A stretch of 64,000 nucleotides of DNA from assembly GCF_027352905.1 (NCBI RefSeq), contig NZ_DAIEIF010000029.1:1-64000 (forward strand), read 5' to 3'. The stretch is from Acidocella sp. Lineage in GTDB: Bacteria > Pseudomonadota > Alphaproteobacteria > Acetobacterales > Acetobacteraceae. A program made the translations under genes and the position numbers. Shown one piece after another: positions 46,373-57,205 of the stretch (positions within the stretch are counted from its first letter, which is position 1; each line of letters opens with the position of its first letter). The notes below the pieces were generated by a model. That model was not told the DNA's origin. It saw only the letters and a program-made list of their open reading frames with translations, and did not search any database.

Positions 46373-47747
46373 GGTTCCGGCCTTTCAAATATTCATCGAT
46401 ACGCTGGGCGGCGCGCTTGCCATCCGCCACCGCCTGCACGGTCAAATCCTGCCCGGAGATGCAATCCCCCCCGGCGAAAACACCGGGCAGGCTCGTCTCC
46501 AATGTGTCCGGATTCACCACGATCCGCCCTTGCGCGATGGCGGGCAGGGCCTCGCTCTCCGCCACATCCAGGCTCTGGCCGACGGCCTTCAGCACCATAT
46601 CCGCCGCCAGAACGAAACCGTCTTCGAGCAAAGCGAGCCGCCCCCCGGCGAGGGTGGTGCGGGCGAAGCGCACGGCGCGCACGCCCTCGCCGCCCTCGAT
46701 CGCCACCGGCGCCGCCCAATGGCGGAAGGCGACACCGTTCATCAGCGCCCAATCCTGCTCGACCGTGGTGGCCGGCATATCCTCGCGCCCGCGCCGGTAG
46801 ACCAGCGTCACCAGCTCCGCCCCCAGCCGCTTGGCTTGCACCGCCGCGTCTATGGCGGTGTTGCCGCCGCCGATCACCACCACATGCCGCCCCACCGGCA
46901 CGCTCGCCTTATCCTCGGCCTGGCGCAACGTTTCGATGAAGCGCACCGCATCCATCACGCCGGGCAAAGCCTCGCCGGGAACGGCGAGGGATTTGACCCC
47001 GGCCTGACCGATGGCGAGGAAGACGGCGTCAAAATCCCGGCGCAGCGCGCCCAGATCCAGCTCGCGTCCCAGCGCCTGGTTGGTGAAAACCCTGATCCCG
47101 CCGATGCCTAAAATGAAATTCACCTCGCGCGCCGCGAAGCCGTCCGCCATTTTATAGGCGGCGATGCCGTATTCATTGAGCCCGCCCGGTTTCGGCCGGG
47201 CCTCGAAGAGATCGACCGCATGGCCGGATCTCGCCAGCTCATGCGCGCAGGCGAGACCGGCTGGCCCCGCCCCCACCACGGCGACGCGCCGGCCGGTGGC
47301 CGCGGCGCGCTGGAACGGGTGCACGCCCGTCGCCTCGGCGCGGGTGATGACGGCATCTGTCGCCACGCGCTGCAACGCGCCGATCTCGACGGGCTTGTGC
47401 TGCTGGGCGTTGCGCACGCAAGCGCCCTCGCAAAGAATCTCGGTGGGACAGACCCGCGCGCAGGCGCCTCCCATAATGTTCGCCTCAAAAATCCGCCGCC
47501 CCGCGCCGGGAAGATTGCCGGTGGCGATGGCGCGAATGAAGCCGGGAATGTCGATGGCGGTGGGGCAGGCGGTCACGCAAGGCGCGTCGTAACAAAAATA
47601 GCAGCGATTCGCCTCGATATCCGCCTGGTCGCGGGTGAGCGGCGGGTGGGCATCGGCGAAGCAGGCGGCCAGGGCTTCCCCGGGCAGCCGCCCCGCCTTG
47701 ATATCGGGAGAACTGCCTGAAAAAACGTCATCGAGAAGATCGGACAT
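46365..47747 (-). CDS. preT: NAD-dependent dihydropyrimidine dehydrogenase subunit PreT
   Basis: A 460-residue GltD-like flavoprotein that passes electrons from NAD(P)H to PreA. N-terminal iron-sulfur cysteines (CYFCYDAPCVTACP, CARVCPTEILCEGAC) precede the FAD motif AVVGAGPAGLACA and the NAD(P) motif VVIGGGNTAID; a late GGDCISG closes the FAD site. ATG 47747 (MSDLLDDVFSG) with GGAGAG five bases upstream is the start; the longer open frame lies across the divergent rutR-like gene. It heads the operon preT-preA-amidase-permease. Confidence 0.96.
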   Translation of the reverse strand: MSDLLDDVFSGSSPDIKAGRLPGEALAACFADAHPPLTRDQADIEANRCYFCYDAPCVTACPTAIDIPGFIRAIATGNLPGAGRRIFEANIMGGACARVCPTEILCEGACVRNAQQHKPVEIGALQRVATDAVITRAEATGVHPFQRAAATGRRVAVVGAGPAGLACAHELARSGHAVDLFEARPKPGGLNEYGIAAYKMADGFAAREVNFILGIGGIRVFTNQALGRELDLGALRRDFDAVFLAIGQAGVKSLAVPGEALPGVMDAVRFIETLRQAEDKASVPVGRHVVVIGGGNTAIDAAVQAKRLGAELVTLVYRRGREDMPATTVEQDWALMNGVAFRHWAAPVAIEGGEGVRAVRFARTTLAGGRLALLEDGFVLAADMVLKAVGQSLDVAESEALPAIAQGRIVVNPDTLETSLPGVFAGGDCISGQDLTVQAVADGKRAAQRIDEYLKGRNHG

Positions 47748-47779
47748 CGAAACTCTCCGGTTTCTGATTGTATATTCAG

Positions 47780-47807
47780 CTTGACCAAAGCTGATGAAGC
47801 AGTCAAG
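47780..47807. promoter_or_regulatory. Candidate RutR-type operator between preT and rutR
   Basis: CTTGAC at 47780-47785 and its complement GTCAAG at 47802-47807 form an inverted repeat in the divergent promoter region. The left half reads TTGACCA, identical to one half of the RutR consensus TTGACCANNTGGTCAA, but the right half is imperfect and the spacing is wider. A RutR homologue is encoded 55 bases away. Confidence 0.45.
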
Positions 47808-47862
47808 TTGTTTGTCACGTCCGCCAAATATAAAAGTGAGGCTGGAGAACGGATCATAATTT

Positions 47863-49994
<2,132 letters not shown>

Positions 49995-50021
49995 GCGTCA
50001 GCGGGGGTCTTCGCAGTAAGA

Positions 50022-51767
50022 TTAGGAGCGGCTGAACAGTTTTTCGAGATCGGCGCGGGTGAGCCTGAGAAACGTGGGGCGGCCATGCGCGCAGGTGGCG
50101 GCGCGGGGCGTCGCCTCCATCTCGCGCAGCAGCGCGTCGATCTCCTCGCGCTGCATGCGCCGCCCGGCGCGGATGGAGCGATGGCAGGCGAGGCGGGCGA
50201 GGGCCGCGTCCAGCTTCGCTTCGAGCGCCACCGGCGCGCCGGTCTCGGCGAACTCCTCGGCGAGGTCGCGGATGAGCCCGGCGGCGTCCGGCTCCCGCAG
50301 CGCCGCGGGAACGGCGCGGACCAGCACCGCGCCGGGGCCGAACGCCTCGATCTCCAGCCCGAGCCGGGCGAGATTGGCCGCCTCCGCCAGAACCCCCGCC
50401 GCCTGGAAGGGGGGCAGATCCACCACCACCGGCACCAGGAGAGGCTGGGCGGGGATGGCGCCGGCGTTGAACTGGGCGCGCAACTTTTCCTCGGTCAGCC
50501 GCTCATGCGCGGCGTGCTGGTCGACGATGACGAGGGAGCCATCCGCCGCCAGGGCGAGCAGGTAGGTATCGAGAATCTGGGCGAGGGGCGCGCCGAGCGG
50601 ATGGGGCGGGTCGGAAGGGGCGGGGAGCGCGGCCGCCTCATCCTCCGCCGGCGGCGCGAAGGCGGGGCGCAAAGCCGGCGGCGCGGCGAAGCCCAGCTCC
50701 GCCTCGGCGAAACCCCGCGCGGCGGGGCCGGGCGGCCGCGGCCGAGGGTAGGCGGCGGGCATGGCGCTGGGGGCGGCGGCAAGGCTGATGGGCCGCGCCA
50801 GCGCCCGGCTGATCGCGCCGATGAGCAGGCTGCGCACGCCGTTGGGTTCGGCGAAGCGCAGCTCGGTCTTGGCGGGGTGGACGTTCACGTCCAGCGTCTC
50901 GTCCGGCAGGTCGAGCCGCAGCGCCGCCACCGGAAACCGCCCGGCGGGAATCACCTCCCGATAGGCGAGGCGCAGCGCGGTCTTGAGCAGCGGGTCCTGC
51001 ACCGGGCGGCCATTGACCACGAAGCTTTGCAGCTGGGTGGTGGCGCGGTTGAGGCTGGCGGGGCCGATGAGACCGGTGAGGCGCACCTCCTCGCGCGCCG
51101 CTTCCAGGGGCAGCAGAGCCTGAGCCGCCTCGCGCCCGAACAAGGCGGCGATGCGCGAGGACTCGTCCTGGGCGGGCAGGTCGAACAGCACCCGCTCCTC
51201 CGCCACCAGGCGGAAGGCGGTGGCGGGCGCGGCCAGGGCGAGGCGCCAGACGGCGCGGGCCGCCGCCTCCGCCTCCGCGCGGGGGCTGCGCAGGAATTTA
51301 CGCCGGGCCGGCGTGGCGTAGAACAGATCCTCGACGATGGCGCGGGTGCCCGCCGGGCCGGGCGCGGGCCGGGGCGGGGTGACGGCGCCGCCCGCGACCT
51401 CGATCCGCCAGGCGGAGTCCTGCCCCGCCGGGCGGCTGATGAGGCTGAGCCGGGCGGCGGCGCCGATGGAGGGCAGGGCCTCGCCCCGGAAGCCGAGCGT
51501 GGCGATGCGCACCAGCGTCTCGTCGCCGAGCTTGGAGGTGGCGTGACGCTCGATGGCCAAAGGCAATTCTCCGGCGGGGATGCCGCAGCCATCGTCGATC
51601 ACCTCGATCCGCTCGATCCCGCCCCCGGCGAGGATGACCTCGATGCGCCGCGCCCCGGCATCGAGCGCGTTTTCCACCAGCTCCTTCACCGCGGCGGCGG
51701 GGCGCTCGATCACCTCGCCGGCGGCGATGCGGTTGATGGTGGTTTCGGCGAGGCGGCGGATGGGCAT
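50022..51767 (-). CDS. mutL: DNA mismatch repair protein MutL
   Basis: A 581-residue MutL. The GHKL ATPase motifs ELVENALDAGA, DDGCGI and TLGFRGEALPSI are at the N-terminus, with TRAIVEDLFYATPARRKFL and the DVNVHPAKTELRF linker following. The C-terminal domain contains DQHAAHERLTEE, which fits the DQHA(x)2E(x)4E metal-dependent endonuclease motif, so it should nick DNA itself rather than depend on MutH. The true start is ATG 51767 (MPIRRLAETTIN); the open frame upstream runs through the NRAMP gene and is not coding. Confidence 0.96.
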   Translation of the reverse strand: MPIRRLAETTINRIAAGEVIERPAAAVKELVENALDAGARRIEVILAGGGIERIEVIDDGCGIPAGELPLAIERHATSKLGDETLVRIATLGFRGEALPSIGAAARLSLISRPAGQDSAWRIEVAGGAVTPPRPAPGPAGTRAIVEDLFYATPARRKFLRSPRAEAEAAARAVWRLALAAPATAFRLVAEERVLFDLPAQDESSRIAALFGREAAQALLPLEAAREEVRLTGLIGPASLNRATTQLQSFVVNGRPVQDPLLKTALRLAYREVIPAGRFPVAALRLDLPDETLDVNVHPAKTELRFAEPNGVRSLLIGAISRALARPISLAAAPSAMPAAYPRPRPPGPAARGFAEAELGFAAPPALRPAFAPPAEDEAAALPAPSDPPHPLGAPLAQILDTYLLALAADGSLVIVDQHAAHERLTEEKLRAQFNAGAIPAQPLLVPVVVDLPPFQAAGVLAEAANLARLGLEIEAFGPGAVLVRAVPAALREPDAAGLIRDLAEEFAETGAPVALEAKLDAALARLACHRSIRAGRRMQREEIDALLREMEATPRAATCAHGRPTFLRLTRADLEKLFSRS

Positions 51768-51805
51768 GGCGCGTCTATAGCATGGGCGCCCGCGAGTCTC
51801 CTGCC

Positions 51806-53068
51806 TCAGCCCAGGAGGATGCCGCCAATCCCGCCCAGCACGCCGAACCCGCATGTGACAAGGCACACCGCCGCCACCACCCAGAGATACCAGCCGCGTA
51901 GGCGCCGCGCGGGGGGCAGCGTCACCATCGCCAGGCGGACGAGAAAGCCGAGCACCAACGGCAGCAGCAGCGCGTTCATCACCTGCACACCAACATTGAG
52001 GTTGACGAGGTTGGGGGCCAGCCCCACTCCCAGCGCACCGCCGATGACGCAAAACGCGTAGACGCCGTAAAACCACCGCGCCTTGAGCGGGTGATGCTCG
52101 AGCGAGCGGCGGTAGCCCGCCACCTCGCCCAGCCCCCAGGCCAGCGCCAGAGAAGCGACGATGGCGGCGACCAGCCCGGCCCCCAGCACGCCGAGGGCGA
52201 AGATGATTTTGCCCGCCCCGGCTCCGAGATAGGGCGTCATCGCCTTGCTGACATCGCCGACGCTGGCGAGGGTGGCGCCGGCCGCGTGCGGTCGGATGGA
52301 GGCCGCCGCCGCGATGAGCACGGCGGCCATCACCAGCTGGGTGATGACCGAGCCGATGGCGGTATCCCACCGCGCCGCGGTGAAATGGGCGGGGCCGAGG
52401 CGTTTATCCGCCACCGCCGATTGCTGGTAGAACACCATCCAGGGCATGATGACCGCGCCGATATTGGCGGCGACGAGATATTCGTATCGCGGGTTGAATA
52501 CCGGCACCCGCGCCGCCTCCCGCGCCATGGCCGCCAGGTCGGGCTTGGCCGCCCAGGCGACGAAAAAGAAGGCGAGCTCGAACAGGCCGATGATGAGGGC
52601 GGCGCGCTCGACCCGCTTATAAGAGCCGGTGAGCACCACGGCGAGCAGGGCGGCGGCGGCGAGGCTGAGCGAGGCGTAATGCGGCACGCCGAACAGATCC
52701 CCCACCCCGGCGACGCCCGAAAACTCCGTCAGCAGCGCCCCGGTGGTGGCGATGGCGAGACCCGCCGCCGACACCCAGGCCCAGAACGGGCCGAATGCCG
52801 AGCGGATCAGCTCGCCATGCCCCTTGCCGGTGAAGATGCCGAGCCGCACCGTCAATTCCTGGACAATATAAAGCACCGGCATGAGGATGAATTGCGGCAG
52901 CAGGAGCTTGTAGCCCCATTGCACGCCGCTCTGCGCGGCGGTGATGATGGAGCCGACATCCGTATCGGCGAGCATGACGACAAGGCCCGGCCCGAGCACG
53001 GCGAGACTCAGCGCCAGGCGCTGCCGGCGGATCGGGGCGGGCGGCTGAGACGGGCGGGGCTGGGACAT
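51806..53068 (-). CDS. Divergent NRAMP-family divalent metal transporter
   Basis: A 420-residue protein with about eleven helices and the NRAMP fold. The TM1 metal motif, usually D-P-G-N, here reads DTDVGS in GLVVMLADTDVGSIITAAQSG. The TM6 motif, usually MPHN, reads VIMPWMVFYQQSA. Losing the Asn and changing the TM6 site suggest altered ion choice, as in NRAMP-related magnesium or other atypical subfamilies. ATG 53068 (MSQPRPSQPP) is preferred to an upstream start at 53119. It is divergent from the amidotransferase gene. Confidence 0.85.
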   Translation of the reverse strand: MSQPRPSQPPAPIRRQRLALSLAVLGPGLVVMLADTDVGSIITAAQSGVQWGYKLLLPQFILMPVLYIVQELTVRLGIFTGKGHGELIRSAFGPFWAWVSAAGLAIATTGALLTEFSGVAGVGDLFGVPHYASLSLAAAALLAVVLTGSYKRVERAALIIGLFELAFFFVAWAAKPDLAAMAREAARVPVFNPRYEYLVAANIGAVIMPWMVFYQQSAVADKRLGPAHFTAARWDTAIGSVITQLVMAAVLIAAAASIRPHAAGATLASVGDVSKAMTPYLGAGAGKIIFALGVLGAGLVAAIVASLALAWGLGEVAGYRRSLEHHPLKARWFYGVYAFCVIGGALGVGLAPNLVNLNVGVQVMNALLLPLVLGFLVRLAMVTLPPARRLRGWYLWVVAAVCLVTCGFGVLGGIGGILLG

Positions 53069-53234
53069 CGTTGGAGGCCGCTTTGCAAATAAGAATTTTT
53101 CGCGAATTTCGGTTCGCACTCTTATGGCAAGGCGCGCGGCGAGGCAAGCGCGGGGGTGTCAACGATGCTTTCCGGGGCGGTTATCCTCTGGCATATGTCT
53201 CGTCCGGCAGAGGCACAAAAAGGGGGCGTACTTT

Positions 53235-53936
53235 TTGAACATTCTGGTTTTTCAACATGTGGCCTCGGAGCATCCCGGCAGTTTGCGGGAGGTGATGAGA
53301 GAGCGCGGCTGCGCCATGCGGGCGGTGGAATTGGATGAGGGCGAGGCGATCCCGCCGCTGGAGGATTTCAACGCGCTGTTGGTGATGGGCGGGCCGATGG
53401 ATGTGTGGGAAACGGATAAGCATCCCTGGCTGGTGGAGGAGATGGCGGCGATCCGGCAGTGGGTGGAAGGCGGGCGGCCTTATCTTGGCATCTGCCTCGG
53501 CCATCAGCTTCTCGCTCAGGCGCTGGGCGGCGAGGTGGGGCGCATGGACAAGCCCGAGGTGGGGATGAGCCGTGTGCAGGTGGCGGATGACCCGATTTTC
53601 GCCGGGCTGCCCGCGCTGTGGCCCTGCATGCAATGGCATGGGGCGGAGGTGAAGCGCCTGCCGGAGGGGGCGGTGGCGCTGGCCACCTCGCCGGGTTGCG
53701 CCATTCAGGCCCAGCGCTGGGGCCGCGCCGCCTATGGGCTGCAATTCCATATCGAGCCCACGCGGGATACCACCGCCGAATGGTCGCGCATGCCCTCCTA
53801 TAAAAAGGCGCTGGAGCGGGCGCGCGGGCCGGGCGGCTTCGCGGCGATGGCGGCGGAGGTTCAGGCGGAGATCGCCGGGCTGAATGGCGCGGCGCGCGTC
53901 ATTTTCAGCAATTTTCTCGATATCGCGTCGGGCTGA
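53235..53936 (+). CDS. Class I glutamine amidotransferase-like protein
   Basis: A 233-residue GATase1 protein of the GMP-synthase-like type. The nucleophile Cys is in LGICLGHQLLAQALGG, and the His-Glu pair in LQFHIEPT, so the triad is complete. There is no partner synthetase domain, so it may act alone on a gamma-glutamyl compound. Translation probably starts at TTG 53235 (NILVFQHVASEHPG), with GGGGG upstream; no ATG fits the family N-terminus. It converges on rsmD with three bases between. Confidence 0.82.
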   Translation: MNILVFQHVASEHPGSLREVMRERGCAMRAVELDEGEAIPPLEDFNALLVMGGPMDVWETDKHPWLVEEMAAIRQWVEGGRPYLGICLGHQLLAQALGGEVGRMDKPEVGMSRVQVADDPIFAGLPALWPCMQWHGAEVKRLPEGAVALATSPGCAIQAQRWGRAAYGLQFHIEPTRDTTAEWSRMPSYKKALERARGPGGFAAMAAEVQAEIAGLNGAARVIFSNFLDIASG

Positions 53937-53939
53937 GCC

Positions 53940-54485
53940 TCAGCCGCCGAAGCGCCAGATGACGAGGCGCGCCTTGCCATGGGTCCGCTCGGCCAGCGGC
54001 GACGGAACATCCAGCCGGTCATCCGGCCCCAGCTCGGCGAGGATGATCGCCCCAGGCGCGGCCCAGCCCGCCGCCGCCAGCGCCGCCAGGGCCGGCCCGG
54101 CCAGGCCCGCGCCATAGGGCGGGTCGAGACATAATAAATCATGCGGCGCGCCAGGCGGGGGGTTGAGCGCGTCGGCGGCGATGATCCGCCCCGCCTCCGC
54201 CCCGCAGGCGGCGAGATTGGCGCGCAGGGCCGCCAGGGCGGCGGGCGCGTTCTCGATGAAGCTGGCCAGGGCGGCCCCGCGCGAGAGCGCCTCCAGCCCA
54301 TAGGCGCCGGTGCCCGCGAACACATCCAGCACCCGCTTGCCTTGCAGCCCGCCCCAGGGCGCATGAGCGAGGATGTCGAAGGCCGCCTGGCGGGCGCGCA
54401 GGCCGGTGGGGCGGGTGGCGAGCCCGGCGGGGGCTGTCAGCTTGCGGCCCCTCCAGCGCCCGGCGATGATGCGCGGCGGGCTCAT
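53940..54485 (-). CDS. rsmD: 16S rRNA (guanine966-N2)-methyltransferase RsmD
   Basis: A 181-residue SAM methyltransferase. The N-terminal RIIAGRWRGRKL and RPTGLRARQAAFDIL, the SAM loop VLDVFAGTGAYGLEALSRGA and the catalytic LDPPYG are all typical. It methylates G966 of 16S rRNA in the small subunit. It overlaps the upstream pseudouridine synthase gene by ATGA, forming a small rRNA-modification operon. Confidence 0.94.
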   Translation of the reverse strand: MSPPRIIAGRWRGRKLTAPAGLATRPTGLRARQAAFDILAHAPWGGLQGKRVLDVFAGTGAYGLEALSRGAALASFIENAPAALAALRANLAACGAEAGRIIAADALNPPPGAPHDLLCLDPPYGAGLAGPALAALAAAGWAAPGAIILAELGPDDRLDVPSPLAERTHGKARLVIWRFGG

Positions 54486-55225
54486 TTGCCGGGGCTGGGC
54501 AATTGCTCGCGCAGGATTTTGCCCGGCACCTCCTCCACCGCGCCCCGCGGCAGATGACCCAGCTGGAACGGCCCGTAGGCGACACGGATGAGGCGGGTGA
54601 CCGGCAGGCCGAGCGCCTGCATGAGGCGGCGGATCTCCCGGTTCTTGCCCTCGCGCAGGCTGACCGAGAGCCAGGTATTGGAGCGCTGCACGGAATCGAT
54701 CGCCGCCTCGACCGGCCCGTATCTTACCCCCTCCACCACCATGCCTTCGGCGAGGCGGGTGAGCGCCGCCTGGGGGACGCCGCCATGCACCCGGACCCGG
54801 TAGCGGCGCATCCAGCCGGTTTGCGGCAATTCCAGCTGGCGGGCCAGGCCGCCATCATTGGTGAGCAGCAAAAGCCCCTCCGAGGTGAGGTCGAGCCGCC
54901 CCACCGAGACCACGCGCGGCAGGCCGGGCGGCAGGCTGGCGAAGACGGTGGGGCGGCCCTCCGGGTCCTTATGCGTCGTCACCAGCCCTTCCGGCTTGTG
55001 ATAGCGGAACAGCCGGGTGCGCTCCGGCGCCGCCACCGGCGCGCCATCCACCAGCACCGCGTCCCCCGGCCGCACGAAGGCCGCCGGGTGGGTCAGCGCC
55101 TCGCCATTCAGCCGCACGCGCCCGGCGGCGATCATCGCCTCCGCGTCGCGGCGGCTCGCCACCCCGGCGCGGGAGAGGAATTTGGCGATCCGCTCGCCGC
55201 GCGGCCCGGGCGCCTCATCCGCCAT
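54482..55225 (-). CDS. RluB/RsuA-family rRNA pseudouridine synthase
   Basis: A 247-residue enzyme with an N-terminal S4 RNA-binding domain (ERIAKFLSRAGVASRRDAEAMI) and the catalytic aspartate in VGRLDLTSEGLLLLTND. The REGKNREIRRLMQALGL block is also typical. RluB acts on 23S rRNA; RluE/RsuA specificity cannot be excluded from sequence reading. ATG 55225 overlaps the end of the amidotransferase gene by 11 bases, so 55928-53940 forms a three-gene run. Confidence 0.92.
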   Translation of the reverse strand: MADEAPGPRGERIAKFLSRAGVASRRDAEAMIAAGRVRLNGEALTHPAAFVRPGDAVLVDGAPVAAPERTRLFRYHKPEGLVTTHKDPEGRPTVFASLPPGLPRVVSVGRLDLTSEGLLLLTNDGGLARQLELPQTGWMRRYRVRVHGGVPQAALTRLAEGMVVEGVRYGPVEAAIDSVQRSNTWLSVSLREGKNREIRRLMQALGLPVTRLIRVAYGPFQLGHLPRGAVEEVPGKILREQLPSPGK

Positions 55226-55928
55226 GGCAAGCCGCGATGAAGGCGCGGTAGAGCGCCCGGTCTCCCGCATCGACGAAATATTCGGGATGCCATTGCACGC
55301 CGATGAAAAAGCGCTGGTCCGGGTCCTCGATGCCCTCGATGACCCCATCCGGGGCGAGGGCGTTGACCACCGCGCGGCCCGGCGTTCTCACCGCCTGGTG
55401 GTGGGAGGTGTTGACCCGCATCACCGGCCCGGCGATGGCGAAGAGGCGGCTGCCGGCGAGAATCCGCACCTCATGGCCCGGCTCGTAATGGCTGGTCTTC
55501 TGCTCATGCTCCAGCGCGCCGGGAATCGCATCCGGGATATGCTGGTGCAGCGTGCCGCCCAGCGCCACCGCCATCAATTGCTGGCCGCCGCAAATGCCGA
55601 GGCAGGGCAGGCCGCGGGCCATGGCGCCGCGCAGCAGGGCGAGTTCCGCCGCCGTGCGGTCCGCCTTGAGCTCCACCGAGGCGTGGCGCGTATCCTCGCC
55701 ATACAAGACCGGGTCCACATCGAAGGCGCCCCCGGTGACGACCAGCCCATCCAGCCGGTCGAGATACTCCTCCGCCAGAGCCGGATCATGCGGCAGGGCC
55801 ACGGCCAGCCCGCCATGCGCCGCCACCGCCTCGGCATAGTTCTGGCGCAGCGCGTACCAGGGATAGCGGGACCAGCCGCCCGCCGGTTCCGCGTCGAGGG
55901 TGAGGCCGATCAAAGGGCGCTTGCTCAT
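55215..55928 (-). CDS. Gamma-glutamyl-gamma-aminobutyrate hydrolase family protein (PuuD-like)
   Basis: A 237-residue class I glutamine amidotransferase-like hydrolase of peptidase family C26. The nucleophile is in LGICGGQQLMAVALGG, and the His-Glu pair in VQWHPEYF; GGAFDVDPVLYGE and NTSHHQAV are family blocks. PuuD homologues cleave gamma-glutamyl-GABA in putrescine use. A PuuB-like oxidase gene is present in this window but is interrupted, and the two are 29 kb apart. ATG 55928 is preferred to TTG 55937. Confidence 0.88.
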   Translation of the reverse strand: MSKRPLIGLTLDAEPAGGWSRYPWYALRQNYAEAVAAHGGLAVALPHDPALAEEYLDRLDGLVVTGGAFDVDPVLYGEDTRHASVELKADRTAAELALLRGAMARGLPCLGICGGQQLMAVALGGTLHQHIPDAIPGALEHEQKTSHYEPGHEVRILAGSRLFAIAGPVMRVNTSHHQAVRTPGRAVVNALAPDGVIEGIEDPDQRFFIGVQWHPEYFVDAGDRALYRAFIAACHGG

Positions 55929-55974
55929 GCGCCCCAACTAGACCTGCCGCCGGGGTTGAGGCAAATACGGGCCG

Positions 55975-56424
55975 ATGACCAGCCCCATGGAGATCGCGCT
56001 CGGCGAGGCGCGCCGCGCCGCAGCGGCGGGCGAGGTGCCCGTGGGCGCGGTGGTGACCGACGCCGCCGGGGCGGTGCTGGCGGCGCGGGGCAATGCTGTG
56101 GAGGCCGGGCGCAACCCGCTCTATCATGCCGAATTTCTCGCCCTCAGCGCCGCGCGGGCCGGCCGGGATGAGAAATACCTGGCTGATTGCACGCTGACGG
56201 TAACGCTGGAGCCCTGCGCCTTCTGCGCCGGAGCCATCGCCGCGCTGCGCCTCGGGCGGCTGGTCTTTGGCGCCTATGATCCCAAGACCGGGGCGGTGGA
56301 GCATGGGCCGCGCCTCTTCGCCCAGCCCACCACCCATCACCGGCCGGAAATCATCGGAGGCGTGCGCGAGCAGGATTGCGCCGCCTTGCTCAGGGAGTTT
56401 TTCGGAGCCCGGCGCGATGCCTGA
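55975..56424 (+). CDS. tadA: tRNA-specific adenosine deaminase TadA-like
   Basis: A 149-residue zinc deaminase that converts A34 of tRNA-Arg(ACG) to inosine. The motifs LYHAEFLAL (His and catalytic Glu) and [23 protein letters not shown] (two Cys ligands) are present, followed by [14 protein letters not shown]. It overlaps rnhB by 8 bases. The Glu at HAE and the TadA-type length favour tRNA editing over a guanine or cytosine deaminase. Confidence 0.9.
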   Translation: MTSPMEIALGEARRAAAAGEVPVGAVVTDAAGAVLAARGNAVEAGRNPLYHAEFLALSAARAGRDEKYLADCTLTVTLEPCAFCAGAIAALRLGRLVFGAYDPKTGAVEHGPRLFAQPTTHHRPEIIGGVREQDCAALLREFFGARRDA

Positions 56425-57043
56425 CCTCTCGCACGAACGCGCGATCGGCGGGCGGGTCGCCGGGGTGGATGAGGCGGGGCGCGGCCCGCTGGCCGGGCCG
56501 GTGCTGGCCGCCGCGGTGGTGCTGCCCGCGCGGCTGCCGAGGGGGCTGGCCGGGCTGCTCGACGATTCCAAGGTTTTGAGCGCCAAGCAGCGCGGGGCGG
56601 CGCTGGCGGCCTTGCGGTGCTCGAAGGCGGAGATCGGCATCGGCGCCGCCTCGGTCGCCGAGATCGGACGGATCAATATTTTTCACGCCTCGTTACTGGC
56701 GATGCGCCGGGCCATCGCCGCCTTGCCCGCCGCCCCCGCCCATGTGCTGGTGGACGGCAATAAAACGCCCGGGCTCGCCATGCCCTGCACGGCGCTGGTG
56801 GGGGGGGACGGGTTGTCGCTCTCCATCGCCGCCGCCTCCATCGTCGCCAAAGAAACCCGCGACGCGCTGATGCGCCGACTCGCCACGCGCTACCCGCATT
56901 ACGGCTGGGAGCGCAATGCCGGCTATGCCGTGGAGTTTCACCGTGCCGCGCTGCTGGCGCATGGCCCCACCCCTCATCACCGCCCCGGCTTCGGCATGAT
57001 CTTGCGGGAGGAGCTGCCCTTGCTCGCCGGGCTGTTGGACTAA
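56417..57043 (+). CDS. rnhB: Ribonuclease HII
   Basis: A 208-residue enzyme that removes ribonucleotides from DNA. The N-terminal [15 protein letters not shown] supplies the Asp-Glu pair, [11 protein letters not shown] follows, and the later Asp pair is in VLVDGNKTP and [15 protein letters not shown]. The start ATG 56417 lies inside the last codons of tadA (ATGCCTGA overlap). The tandem 41-bp repeats begin three bases after its stop. Confidence 0.95.
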   Translation: MPDLSHERAIGGRVAGVDEAGRGPLAGPVLAAAVVLPARLPRGLAGLLDDSKVLSAKQRGAALAALRCSKAEIGIGAASVAEIGRINIFHASLLAMRRAIAALPAAPAHVLVDGNKTPGLAMPCTALVGGDGLSLSIAAASIVAKETRDALMRRLATRYPHYGWERNAGYAVEFHRAALLAHGPTPHHRPGFGMILREELPLLAGLLD

Positions 57044-57045
57044 CG

Positions 57046-57196
57046 CGCGCAGGGTTGGCGTGGCGGCTGCGCGCCAAAGAAAACTCCGCGCAGGGCTGGC
57101 GTGACGGCTGCGCGCCAAAGAAAACTCCCCGCGGGGCTGGCGTGGCGGCTGCGCGCCAAAGAAAATCCGCGCGGGGTTGGCGTGGCGGCTGCGCGA
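57046..57196. repeat. Four tandem copies of a 41-bp extragenic repeat
   Basis: Four adjacent units with spacings of 41, 41 and 40 bases. Each has the core TGGCGTGGCGGCTGCGCG followed in the first three by CCAAAGAAAA. Each unit contains the half-palindromes TTGGCG or CTGGCG and CGCCAA around an 11-base loop, so it can form a hairpin. The array fills the gap between convergent rnhB and the CoA-transferase gene. Units differ by a few bases, showing decay or gene-conversion history. It could be a REP-like or protein-binding element. Confidence 0.9.
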
Positions 57197-57205
57197 AATG
57201 ATGTT

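Noticed and set aside
50085-52061. 658-codon open frame antisense to mutL.
   Set aside because: MutL motifs on the minus strand are complete; the antisense frame is Gly/Arg-rich without domains.
51768-52370. N-terminal extension of MutL by about 200 residues.
   Set aside because: MutL proteins start at MPIRRLAETTIN; the upstream frame overlaps the NRAMP gene on the same strand in a different frame and is non-conserved.
57046-57196. CRISPR array.
   Set aside because: The units are contiguous tandem repeats of about 41 bp without unique spacers, and there are no cas genes.
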